Assembly (NCBI GenBank): GCA_964030785.1
Contig: OZ034968.1
Coordinates: 60,040,899 to 60,104,898 of the forward strand
Direction of reading: 5' to 3'
Length of the DNA: 64,000 bases
Source of the DNA: Siderastrea siderea
Lineage: Eukaryota; Cnidaria; Anthozoa; Scleractinia; Rhizangiidae
Positions 45,400 to 55,552 of the stretch are shown piece after piece. A program made the translations under genes and the position numbers. Every line of letters begins with the position of its first letter. Position 1 is the stretch's first letter. Under the pieces are notes generated by a model that did no database searches, was not told where the DNA came from, and saw nothing but the letters and a program-made list of their open reading frames with translations.

Positions 45400-45895
45400 G
45401 CTGTTAATGAATGCAATTTTCGGATCGACAAGTCTATTGTACGGATCGTGCATACAATTATCCAATCGTACGGATCGAACGAATCGACAACCTTCCTGAG
45501 TTCTGTGAACATGAGGTCGTTAATGAGATGCAATTTTCGGATCGACAGCTCCATTTAACGGGTCGTCTTTCTTTGTCGATCCGTACGGGTTGTACTATGG
45601 CTTTTTCGGATCGTGTCAGTAAGAGCGAACGAGGAATATTTATGTTTGCCTACTATATTGCGCAACACGCTTCCCAGTTGTTAATGAATGCAATTTTCGG
45701 ATCGACAAGTCTATTATACGGATCGTGCTTAAAATTGTCCAATCGTAGGGATCGAACGAATCGACAAACCTCCTATCAACATGATGGTCGTTAATGAGAT
45801 GCAATTTTCGGATCGACAGCTCTATTTAACGGGTGGTCTCTATTTGTCGATCCGTACGGGTTGTATAGTGGCTTTTTCGGATCGTGTCAGTTAGA
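45400..45895 (+). repeat. Satellite array III, ~275-bp unit, 2 copies
   Basis: AATGCAATTTTCGGATCGAC recurs near 45411 and 45687, followed in each by ACGGATCGTGC and CGAACGAATCGACAA. CGATCC motifs resemble array I. Confidence 0.85.
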
Positions 45896-45935
45896 GAGTA
45901 TTGGACATAAGTGAATTTACAATATCCGTTCAGTG

Positions 45936-46915
45936 TTTATATTTGCTTGCATTGAGGAGGAAAGACAGTCCATGAAATTATTGAACAAGGATATCACCTA
46001 TAATTGCCATGCGGGATTAATTTTCTTCTTTTTAAAATTACTAATTCCTTCACCTCTAAGAAGGACGTATCTGCATGCGTCAGAGTAAACTGCTATTGTT
46101 TGAACTGCAATTATTATTAGAACTTCCTCTTCAGCTGCTTCAGGTATAAAGTGTAGACATGAAGATATATTTAAACTTTAAAAAAGCTAAACAAGTAGCT
46201 TAACTATTTATGGCTTTGCGAAGAAAATATCTCTAAGAAAGTTTCTCCTTACGGTTCCCGGTGTGTCTTAACTGTCTAAACCATAAACTTATCTAACAAC
46301 AAGAATAAATTTTGTCTCCAAGAAGCAAGCCTTTTTACATTAAATCCTTCTCTTCGGTTAAATACTCTGGAATGATATTTTTAATATAAATACGGCGTTA
46401 AACGACAGTTTACATAAGAGAACGCCAGGTAGACGTCGAGTTCAACTCAGCTCTAACAAAAAATTAAGAAACATGTTAACAGGCGCCTTTTAATAAATAT
46501 TTCGGTATTAATTTGCAATGAATTCAAACAAAGCATGAATTCAATCAAAGAAAATCATCGATCGAGAACATCATCCGATGTTTTCCCAACAATTTGCTTT
46601 AAGACAAGGACACCGAATCTTAACAGTGCACAGTTAACCAACACAGAGAAGAAAACGAGGGGCAATGGATCTTTTGTTATCATTTCAGGCTTCCAGGGTG
46701 CACGTTTTTTCAGGTTTGAAAGTAAAATGTCATTGCTAATAGTATAGCTTTCTCTATTCATTAAACACCTGCATATTATAAAAAAATCATAATAGAAATA
46801 ATTAGTGTCCACCTTTTCGGAAGGCAGTGTTTTGACATGTTTGTCTGTTGAGATTGTCATTCGTAGACACAAAGAAGCGACCCGAGTTCACGGAGGAGTA
46901 TTCCCATTACAGAAC
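45936..46915 (+). repeat. Segmental duplication, 5' flank of GPCR copy C
   Basis: Homologous to 41106-42057 before copy B, and in part to 57780-57964 (D) and 60720-60965 (E). It ends in CCCATTACAG, a likely 3' splice site. An internal ATG at 46805 is in frame with the receptor but sits before that acceptor. Confidence 0.8.
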
Positions 46916-47836
46916 ATGGAGATAAACCACAAAACATTCGAACAACAGTTTTGCTCAGCAGAATTAGTTGAAGGTCTACACAAAGAGCTGGTTTGCCTCA
47001 TAGCGGTGAACATTTTTCTGTCCATTACTGCATTTCTGGGGAATACTCTGATCGTAGTCGCCCTTCACAAGGAGTCTTCGCTTCATCCACCGTCCAAACT
47101 GTTGTTTCGTGTCCTTGCAATAACTGATCTCTGTGTTGGTATTATTGTAGAGCCTCTGGCAGTTACCTATTGGATTTCTTTGGTAAACGAACGTTTGAAT
47201 ATTTGTCGCGGTGCATTAGCCGCGCTTTTAGTGACAGGCAAAATGTTAACTGGAGTGTCTTTGCTCACATTGTCTGCAATAAGTGTAGATAGACTTCTCG
47301 CCCTGTTGTTAGGGCTCAGATACAGACAAGTTGTAACTTTAAAGAGAACATACGTGACTGTCATTGTTTTTTGGATTGTCTGTATTGTCGTTTCCACAAT
47401 GTACTTTTGGAATTTCGTTTTAATGGTTTGGTGTGACATGATATTTATACCTCTCTGTCTAGTAACTTCAGTTTACTGTTACACAAAGATTTTCCTTGGG
47501 TTGCGTCACAATCAAAATCAAGTACAAGGGAATGTTCAAGAACAACAGAGCCAAACAATTCCAATGAACATTGCACGATACAAAAAGGCAGTGTCCAATG
47601 CACTGTGGCTGCAGTTGACATTAGTTGTTTGTTATCTGCCGTATATTATACTATTAGCTTACATTGCGGCCCGTAATAATATATCTTCGTCTCTTTTTAT
47701 AGCATTGCAATTTTCAGGAACATTAGTTGGTTTAAACTCGTCATTAAACCCGATTCTTTATTGCTGGAAGATTAGAGAAGTACGACAAGCAGTGAAGGAC
47801 ACAATCAGACAACTTTTTCCGTGTTCATCGAGTTAA
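46916..47836 (+). CDS. Class A (rhodopsin-like) GPCR, copy C, intact
   Basis: 306 residues. Seven membrane segments fall at about 23-50, 60-86, 96-128, 143-166, 170-195, 226-250 and 258-284. Key residues are GN 42-43, D71, C97, D125-R126-L127, W153, CYLPY at 239-243 with the TM6 proline, and NPILY at 278-282 followed by an amphipathic helix 8 (CWKIREVRQAVKDTI). The N-terminus is short without a signal peptide, and loop 3 is Gln-rich. It acts at the plasma membrane and would couple to G proteins. The ligand cannot be inferred. The TM3 region differs from A/B, so it is an older duplicate. Confidence 0.9.
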   Translation: MEINHKTFEQQFCSAELVEGLHKELVCLIAVNIFLSITAFLGNTLIVVALHKESSLHPPSKLLFRVLAITDLCVGIIVEPLAVTYWISLVNERLNICRGALAALLVTGKMLTGVSLLTLSAISVDRLLALLLGLRYRQVVTLKRTYVTVIVFWIVCIVVSTMYFWNFVLMVWCDMIFIPLCLVTSVYCYTKIFLGLRHNQNQVQGNVQEQQSQTIPMNIARYKKAVSNALWLQLTLVVCYLPYIILLAYIAARNNISSSLFIALQFSGTLVGLNSSLNPILYCWKIREVRQAVKDTIRQLFPCSSS

Positions 47837-48627
47837 CTTTTACGACTGAGTGCTTTATGTCGCCCCCCGTAATTCCGTAGTAGTCAGTTTCATGGAAAGG
47901 TTATTCATCTGTATACATTTCCAGTTTACCACTTGTCAGTTATATATTATGGTAATAAAATGTGAGGTTTGTTTTGATGGAGAAAGTTCTTAATTTATCA
48001 TATAACAGTGGAAAAGCGTCAATTGAAAGACATTGAAGAAAATGAACCATGTGCATGATTATTTTAACACAACCAGGCGAAAAAATGCGGAAAAAAAGCG
48101 ATAAGTTTTAGGATGGTAGAAAACCCAGCCACGTTCCCTGACCATTCCCTTTGTTAAGTCTATCCAACGTTGAAATCGCTCCCAAAATTCGGAACAAAAT
48201 ATTTCTGAAGTTCTACCGTCGGATTATGTAGAAAAGATGGAACCTTAAATGAATACAGCTGTTTGTAAGGGTTAATTTTGTGTTCGCGCAAACTTTCCAA
48301 ACATTTGTAGTAAGGTACCATTTTAAATACCAAGATAAGAATTCGTACTTTTTAAAAGCCAATACACATATCATTTAAAGCACTCCGTCAAACAACCTCA
48401 AGTCCAAAGAACATGTTTTTGCAAAAACAGCCGCAACAAACATTGCGGCAGCTGACAGTTGGGCTCTTGATTTTTTTTTTCAATTTTTTTTAGAAACAGT
48501 GAAGGAAAAGTTTCAGTCGGATGTCTACGAACACGTTTAAAATATTTTCAGTTTCTGGTATTGATATGCACTTTCTTCCACTAGTATCGTATTCATTCCC
48601 TGTTGCCAAGGAGGACGAAAAAGAGGA
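47837..48627. other. 3' flank of GPCR copy C
   Basis: Non-coding. Related in part to 58903-59425 downstream of copy D. Confidence 0.5.
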
Positions 48628-49021
48628 TACCGTATCTACTCGAGGAAGCGCCGCCCCCGAATAAGCGCCGCGTCTGGGAGCAAAAATGTCAATAACCGCC
48701 GCCTTCTAATAAGTGCTGCATCCTTCCAGCAAGTATGCGGCGCTTATCGATTTTTGACTTGGCTAAATGCTGAATGCTATTACGACCTGATTTTGTTATT
48801 GCTGTTATTGTTATTTCTTTGGAGTGAAAGGGGATATAGACCTAAAACCTAATTTTTATTGCGTCCTTTCTATGCTATTCTTATGAACAAAACATGATAA
48901 CATCTAACTGTGTTATTCGCAAGAAGGCAGTTTTCGATAAGCTCCACCCTTAAATAAGCTTTGCACCGACGAGTCGAAAAATTTGATAAGTGCAGCGACG
49001 TTCTTTCGAATAAATACGGTA
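48628..49021. mobile_element. TA-inserting MITE, empty site preserved in a paralogue
   Basis: The ends read TACCGTATCTACTCGAGGAA and, inverted, TACCGTATTTATTCGAAAGA. The flanks GAGGATA and TATGCGG rejoin as GAGGATATGCGG at 59421-59432, downstream of GPCR copy D, which lacks the insert. TA is therefore the duplicated target, as for Tc1/mariner-type elements. Internal sequence repeats AAGCGCCGC motifs and encodes nothing. Confidence 0.88.
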
Positions 49022-50417
49022 TGCGGTGAATTCAAAAGAATGGGAAATCTAAATTGATCGGGGAAGGTGACCCTAACTTAAGTCATCATAATTGAAGGCG
49101 GACTGATAAAACTTTGACATATTTTTTTTAATCTACCAAACACGAAAACAAGAAAGCATGGAGCTTAGATATCGTTTAAAAGTGTTTTGGAACAAATTTT
49201 TCCCTCTCTTTATTTCTATTAAATATCATATCTTTTTTATTTTCCTTGCAAAGAGCTAGAAAAGGGCACTGGAGGATTGTAAAAGACTGGTTTTCATTAC
49301 AGCATAAGCACAACCGCAAACACAGGGGTCGGCAGAAACACTGAGAAACGCAGGTGCAAGCATAAAAATTTAAAAATGTTTTGATCCTTGTGTTTCTCAG
49401 ACCTTAAATATGTTTGCTATTTATGTTATCGAAAATGTTTCCTTTTTCAATTTTAAGCAGCCAAGAGAGACGTATATTTTTACTATTTTCTTTCACCTTA
49501 ACTAAAAAACACTTTTTTAAAGAATTCATTTAGTTTAGAATTAATTTATAACTCACTGAGTAGTTTGAGTCAAAACCCGCCGCTATTCCCGATGACTGAC
49601 TTAAGTTAATCAACCGCCCGTGTTGATGATTAGCAAGGTGATGTTTTGTTCTGGGCCAATTTACAAAACTGTTGAGACTCATTGAGTCCAGCCTGGCTCA
49701 GAAGTGGAATTATAAATAATACAGTAGACGGCAGTTAAGTAGTTGACCTATTAATAATGCATCTTGGAACTTTGTTTGCATAATGATTTCCACGGAACAT
49801 GCCATCTTGGACTATAGATATCCGTTTATGATGCTATGAAATAGGTTTGAAAACCGCATTGCTAAGCGGTTGAAAGCTATTTCTTTTTAACAATGCTCTT
49901 ACAATGATGCACTTGCCCACTTAAGTCAATAATTTTTCCTTAGCTTTAAGTGCTTGATTTTGTTTTCCTTATTTTCTTTGGGGGGGGGGGGGGGGGGTGA
50001 GGGGAGAAGGGAGGTCGTTTTTTCTTTCTTTGGCAACCTTAACTCATTTCTTACGGGGTAATTTTGAAGGGAACATTTGTTTTCAAACTGACGTGTTTTA
50101 TAGCTTTCATATGAAGGCTCTTTTCACTCAAACAGTACAGACCTATATATATTCTTAATTGTCAATAAATTGTCTTTCCTCTGAAGTTAATGATTAACTT
50201 ATTGCAGAAATTATCTTTATTAATTATTAACTTTATAATAAGAAAATATATTTATTTTCCAAATTTCTTGCTGTAAACACGTTTTGCGATCACAAAGGTG
50301 CATCGTTTATGGATATAATTAAATTGTTTAGTAGACTACACGACACAAACGCTGAAAAGTTTTAAAAATTAAGGCTTATAAACGGTCTTTTGTGCTTCTT
50401 TTTGGCAATTATAATTT
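49022..50417. other. Intergenic with an 18-G run
   Basis: No gene is supported. 49980-49997 is an uninterrupted G run, a likely assembly-sensitive site. Confidence 0.5.
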
Positions 50418-50429
50418 ATGCATAAAATC

Positions 50430-50645
50430 TTAGTTGCAGAATTTGACAAGAAACAATTCAGTGTGAACACGGATAACAAAGACATCTTTATCGTAGACCA
50501 AAATAGCGTTCACAGACGGACTGTCAGGTACAATTCCGACGCTATTTGGATCGCTTGTGTTGTATACAAACCAATCTATGGTGTCTCCTTCGCTCTCTTT
50601 CCATATTTTGCCATAAAACCGTTTCAATTCGATAGTTTGGTTAGC
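50430..50645 (-). pseudogene. 3' part of an open frame split by a transposon
   Basis: 71 codons plus stop, reading ANQTIELKRFYGKIWKE at the start and HTELFLVKFCN at the end. It is in exact register with 55430-55552 once the 4.8-kb transposon and one 8-bp duplication are removed. No family recognised. Confidence 0.7.
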
Positions 50646-50739
50646 GACACATGGGCTGGTGCACCATATACCAAGCCACCGGTGACGTCACTCAGTACCA
50701 AGTCACCTGTGACGTCATTCCAAGACCAAGGCAATTCTG

Positions 50740-50998
50740 TTGGTCCGGTGGTTCGATGGATCGTTGGTTCGGTGGTTCAGTGGATCGTTAGTTCAGTGGT
50801 TCGATGGTTCGGTGATTCGATGGGTCGATAATGGATGGCTGGTTTCACGATTCGGTAGTTTGATGGATCATTGGTTCGGTGGTTCGATGGTTCGCCGGTT
50901 CTGTGGTTTGATGGATCGTTGGTTCCATGGTTCGATAGATCGGTGGTTCGATGGATCTCTGGTTCGATGGATCGCTGGTTCGATGGATCGATGGAGCT
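50740..50998 (+). repeat. Minisatellite, left arm
   Basis: Degenerate 8- and 16-bp units, GGTTCGATGGATCGTT and GGTTCGGTGG. Long frames rich in WFDGS/VRW are artefacts of the repeat. Confidence 0.9.
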
Positions 50999-51047
50999 TA
51001 CTTGACGTGCAGAACATCCACTGGTTTGTATTTTGCAGTCGCACAAA

Positions 51048-51306
51048 AATGGCGTTCGCTTTTCAGCTTTTTCATGTCAGTCTTTTTCTAGTTTTTCTAA
51101 GTATTCATTCGCCAGTAGTTAATCCTTCGAATATGCCGAAAACGTGGCTAGACTTCGTACAAAGTTGCATTGCCTCTTTTAAATCATCGGGTGCGAAACA
51201 TTGCTTTAGTAATGTATTTTATCCCTCTGGCGGTGATCACGTGGGTGACCCAGAAGCTTACAGGATTCCACCGGTTATACTGTGGAATCCCTTGATCCAA
51301 ACAGAA
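51048..51306 (+). CDS. Putative first exon of transposon gene (truncated by PLE)
   Basis: ATG lies just inside the minisatellite. The first ~25 residues (MAFAFQLFHVSLFLVFLSIH) are hydrophobic like a signal peptide. Then come LDFVQSCIASF and GDPEAYRIPPVILWNPLIQ. The RIPPVxLWxPL motif resembles the start of a conserved domain seen in transposon-associated eukaryotic proteins (a DUF6729-like pattern, from memory). The frame then hits the nested PLE and stops at 51307-51309. The function is not known. Confidence 0.4.
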
Positions 51307-54300
51307 TGATTAAAAAAGTTGACGGGCCTGCGCGACTCCCGCGTTCGTAGAAGAAATTCTAAAGCCCTCATAGCTTAGCTCTTACTAGTAGGTCTTGAAG
51401 GGATTTCCCTTTTCGATATGAGATGATGGGAGGCTCCTTAAAGATTTTCTTAAGTTGTGGTTGATTCTGTATAAGGTGCCATTTTCCCACCAGAATGCTC
51501 TTTAGGCTAGGCAATGCTGGGTGGTATTGTGTGACAAAGGGTAGTATTTTCTTACGTGCAGCCTTGTTCTTCTGTTCTAGTTTAGTTTTTCTCTCGGAGA
51601 AGTTTACCTCTGACAGGTGTTTTTTATTACACCTGTAGGATATCCTCTACACTTAAGGCGTGATTCAAAGTTTTGGATGTTTTGCTCAAAGGTGTCCTTT
51701 GATGAAGACTCCCTCTTAACAAGAGACGAGGACGATGACGGAGACGAAGACGAGATTCCCAACGCTCAAAAATCTCCAAGAACCAACGTTAAGGAAGATA
51801 AACCAGAAACGAGCAAAAACAAAAACAACAGGGACAGAAAGCGCCCTAGAGAAGACGCCAACAGAACCCCGAGCTCCGATGGAAAACGAGTCCGCCTAAA
51901 CGAGGACCGCGAAAGAGCGTCCATCCAAAAGAGAATGAATGCATCAAACGAAGCCATCAAACGAAGCCCTAAGAGTCTAAGATACTCGGCACGGGCCAAT
52001 ATCACGCCCGACGAGGACTTTAAAAATGACATTAGCTCAATCAGAAAGAAAGCTGAGCACGCTTATGTAGGAGCGTTGGTGAGATTCCACAACAGACGTG
52101 TGGAAAGACTCACGATCAAGCTTCGTAAGCTTGAACAAGCAAAGTCTCGTAAAAGAGATCGTGTTACAATTGTAACTAAGAACAAGTCTTCGGAGAGAAC
52201 GCACTCGGCGGCTAGAACTAGCGATGTGAATATTGATGTAAATAGGCTAGCCCAAGAACTCCAAGCGAAGATTGCTGAGGTCGACAACATGATTGTAGAA
52301 GCGAAAACCGCTAAAAAGAATAAAAGTAGTGAATCTTATCCCTGTCTGTTTTCTGAGTCTTCAGAAGAAGGGGGGAAAGGAAAAACATACAGAAAAAATA
52401 CGAAAGCTATAAAAAACCGTAAAAGAAAAGAGCGGAGATTAGAGAAAGATATAAAACGTTTCCGTCACGTCATTGAGTCGCGCAAAAATTACATCAAGAG
52501 TTTGTCAAATGAGCAACTGACAGACGAGCAAATTAGTTTGCTATCTAAGGGTTTAAAATTTATCCCCACACCCGCAACAAAAGAAAATCTCATCAGGCGC
52601 CAGCTTCTATTAGACTTTAATCAATTCGCAAGACGAATGCGCCTTCAACACATATTTTACGGGAAAGAAAGTGAAACTCACCCCTTCCACGTTAAATCGG
52701 ACTGGGAGCCACCAGTTCAACCCTCAGTGGCTTTAGAGACCTTTTCAGAGGAGGTCAAACTCGAGCTTGCAGAGATTAAACTTGACAGGTCAAAGGACAA
52801 CCTGTCATTTGGAGAACGAAAAGCACTGGGAGAACTATTGCGTGACAAAAGCATAATACTCAAAAAAGCAGATAAGGGAACCACAACCGTCATAATGAGC
52901 AGAGAAGACAAAATTAACGAGGGCCAAGTTCTACTAGATGACATAAATAACTACCGACCCCTAGAGAAACCTATGGTTGAAACCACTGCCAAGAAAGTAA
53001 ATCAGTTGATAAAATCACTCCTCCAAGGAAACCACATTGACGAAATGACGGCTAAATGGCTTTCCCTTACGCCAAATCCTCCGCGCATTCCAGTTTTTTA
53101 CACACTAAAAAAGATTCACAAACCGACACCTGTCGGGAGACCTATAATATCGGGGTGTGATGGTCCTACAGAGCGGTTATCGTCATTTGTTGACCGACTC
53201 ATTCAGCCTATAGCACAAAAACAAGATTCGTATCTAAAAGATACGACAGACTTCATTAACTTCATTGAGAGGACGAAATTGCCTCAGAACGTTATTCTTG
53301 CCTCCATGGACGTTCCTAGCCTCTACACTAACATACCTCAAGAGGAAGGAATTACCACCGTATGCCACGCGTACGAAGCATTCTATATTGAAACCCCCCC
53401 CCCCCCCCCATACCTACGAGGTATTTAAGAGAAATGCTCAGTCTAATCTTGCAAGAAAACTCGTTCCGCTTTAACGGGAGCGATTATCTACAAACCCATG
53501 GAACTGCCATGGGAACGAAAATGGCCGTAGCTTTTGCTAACATTTTCATGGCCAAAATAGAGAGACAAATACTTAGACAGAGTAACAAGAAACCGCTAGT
53601 GTGGAAGAGATATATTGACGACGTGTTTTCCTTGTGGGACACCAGCACAGATAAAATTGAAGAATTCCCAGAAAAGGCAAATAGCTTTCACCCAACAATC
53701 AAATCTACGGCTGAAATATCAGAAACAGAGATTACATTCTTGGACACGAAAGTGTACAAGGGTGAGAGATTTCACAAGGAATCTATCCTTGACGTACAAA
53801 CACATTACAAACCAACGGAGACTTTTCAATTCACGAATTTCTATTCGTGTCACCCACCAGGCGTTACAAAAGGATTTATCAAAGGGTAGGCTTTAAGGCT
53901 CCTTAGAACAAATTCCTCAAAGGACACCTTTGAGCAAAACATCCAAAACTTTGAATCACGCCTTAAGTGTAGAGGATATCCTACAGGTGTAATAAAAAAA
54001 CACCTGTCAGAGGTAAACTTCTCCGAGAGAAAAACTAAACTAGAACAGAAGAACAAGGCTGCACGTAAGAAAATACTACCCTTTGTCACACAATACCACC
54101 CAGCATTGCCTAGCCTAGTAAAGAACATTCTGGTGGGAAAATGGCACCTTATACATAACCAACCACAGCTCAAGAAAATCTTTAAGGAGCCTCCCATCAT
54201 CTCATATCGAAAAGGGAAATCCATTCAAGACCTACTAGTAAGAGCTAAGCTATGAGGGCTTTAGAATTTCTTCTACGAACGCGGGCGTCGCGCAGGCCCG

Positions 54301-54322
54301 TCAACATTTTTTAACCATTCTT
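51306..54322 (+). mobile_element. Nested Penelope-like element with inverted terminal duplication
   Basis: The 3' end of the element (53921-54322, coding for the RT tail) is repeated in inverse orientation at 51306-51699, directly before the RT-coding part. The two arms both end at TTGACGGGCCTGCGCG then GTTAAAAAA-like sequence. No GIY-YIG domain follows the RT. The insertion lies inside the 4.8-kb DNA transposon, so it is the younger of the two events. Confidence 0.8.
51617..54255 (+). pseudogene. Penelope-like reverse transcriptase, one frameshift and one stop
   Basis: The first ~28 codons come from the inverted end and are not original. An acidic/basic region follows (KRPREDANRTPSSDGKRVRL). 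RT blocks run in order: KKADKGTTTVI near residue 412, VFYTLKKIHKP and GRPIISGCDGP near 495-515, and ASMDVPSLYTNIP near 565. A 16-C run (53394-53409) then shifts the frame. Reading resumes as PTRYLREMLSLILQENSF, HGTAMGTKMAVAFANIFMAK and the catalytic YIDDVF near 53610. TAG at 53887-53889 replaces an expected Glu codon, and the frame then continues to RAKL and TGA (54253-54255). The C run may be an assembly error; the stop is a substitution. Confidence 0.87.
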
Positions 54323-54323
54323 T

Positions 54324-54455
54324 CGATGTTCCATGGCTACGTGCAAATACATTCAACCAGTTTGTAAGTTCACTAGGGCAAATATCATCCCAAGGCAAGG
54401 TAACATTGGTCAGCCTTGACACCAGGTCATCAATGGTGTTAATCTCCTCCAAATC
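54324..54455 (-). CDS. Putative exon of transposon gene (truncated by PLE)
   Basis: A 3' splice site (TTCATTCATAG, minus strand) is followed by an open exon: DLEEINTIDDLVSRLTNVTL, PWDDICPSELTNWLNVFARS, HGTSKEW. The pattern 'LPWDD....EL..WL..FA..H.TS.E' recalls a region found in transposon-borne helicase/primase-like proteins (DUF3987-like, from memory). The exon runs into the PLE. Confidence 0.45.
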
Positions 54456-54931
54456 CTATGAATGAATAAAATAGTCGTTATTACATAGTTTAAGTTAAAA
54501 ATGCACAGTCGAGTAGAAAGTGTTTTCGATTTCATGTTTTGCATTGGTAATAATTAACCGAAGAACCTTAATCTGGATGGAGTGACCGCGCCGCCTTATA
54601 AGGTACATTCTGCACTTAATATGTCTTATTATTGGACTTATAAAGGTTCACTTGATCGTAGTACACTGTAGCTATTTTGAATTTAGTTAAGCTTAACTTA
54701 CTTCACAGTGTCAAATAAAGAAAGCAAGAGCTGTAAGGGCAAAGATAAATCCTGTTGCGTTGACTGCAAACATAACAGTAATTGCCAAATACTAGGAAAT
54801 CAAATAAAATCAGATCAGAAACTGAAGCTTTAAATGTTCACTCCACATTTTGCAGTATTTTACATTACTGTTCTTCCTTTGTAAGCGGAATAAATCCAAT
54901 TTCCAGTGCATTTTCCTACATGCTAACTTAC

Positions 54932-55010
54932 CTCGACAAGCGACGAAAATTGGCGGGAAAGCCACGGACAGATAAGTCAGCAGGACTTGTGGTCAGCGGA
55001 TTCAAGTTCA
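54932..55010 (-). CDS. Putative 79-bp exon of the same transposon gene
   Basis: The acceptor TACTTCACAG precedes, and the donor GTAAGT (54931-54926) follows. It is open as NLNPLTTSPADLSVRGFPAN then FRRLSR. It lies between the right minisatellite and the exon at 54324-54455, pointing inward. Product unknown. Confidence 0.4.
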
Positions 55011-55044
55011 CTGTGAAGTAAGTATCTCCGCGTGTCTCCAACGA

Positions 55045-55345
55045 TCCATCGAACCACGAAACAAACCAGCGATCCATCGAACCAATCATTCATCGAACCA
55101 TCGAACCATCGAACCATCAAACCGAAGATCCATCGAACCAACGATCCACCGAACCACTGAACCAACGATCCATCGAACCACCGAACCAACGATCCATCAA
55201 ACTACCGAACCGTGAAACCAGCGATCCATTATCGACCCATCGAACCATCGAACCTGCCGAACCAAGGATCCATCAAACCACTGAACGAACGATCCATAGA
55301 ACCGCCGAACCAACGATCCATTGAACCCCCAATGCACCGAACCAA
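55045..55345 (-). repeat. Minisatellite, right arm
   Basis: Reverse-orientation counterpart of 50740-50998 (CGATCCATCGAACCA units). Confidence 0.9.
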
Positions 55346-55429
55346 CGAATGGTAACCGGTGACGTCACCATAGTGAATGACTTGGTAATGAGTGACGTCA
55401 CCGGTGACTTGGTATATGGTGCACCAACC

Positions 55430-55552
55430 GACACATGCGATCGAAGTCTTCTTCACCTTCTCCGACTCGTGGCCCTCGATTTCTTTCAAATCAACATCAT
55501 TCACATCCAAAACTGGAGAAAAGAGATCGTCACTAATTACAGAAGACGCCAT
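55430..55552 (-). pseudogene. 5' part of an open frame split by a transposon
   Basis: An ATG opens 41 codons (MASSVISDDLFSPVLDVNDV, then DLKEIEGHESEK) ending in the 8-bp target duplication. Together with 50645-50430 this gives an uninterrupted 112-codon frame, so the pre-insertion locus was open. An acidic, soluble-looking N-terminus. No family recognised. It might be an exon of a larger gene. Confidence 0.65.

Larger units (their letters stand above)
50654..55429. mobile_element. 4.8-kb DNA transposon with minisatellite TIRs and 8-bp target duplication
   Basis: The ends are GGCTGGTGCACCATATACCA and, inverted, GGTTGGTGCACCATATACCA. GACACATG flanks both sides (50646-50653 and 55430-55437). 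The inverted arms continue through paired GTGACGTCA motifs into minisatellites of opposite orientation. The interior holds exon-like segments pointing inward from both sides and a nested Penelope-like element (51306-54322). Eight-base duplications are made by hAT, P and Zisupton-type transposases among others. The superfamily is not settled here. Confidence 0.85.

Noticed and set aside
50740..51309. 189-codon and related frames rich in WFDGSLVRW
   Set aside because: Translation of the GGTTCGATGG minisatellite. Only the part from 51048 has protein-like sequence, and it is annotated separately.
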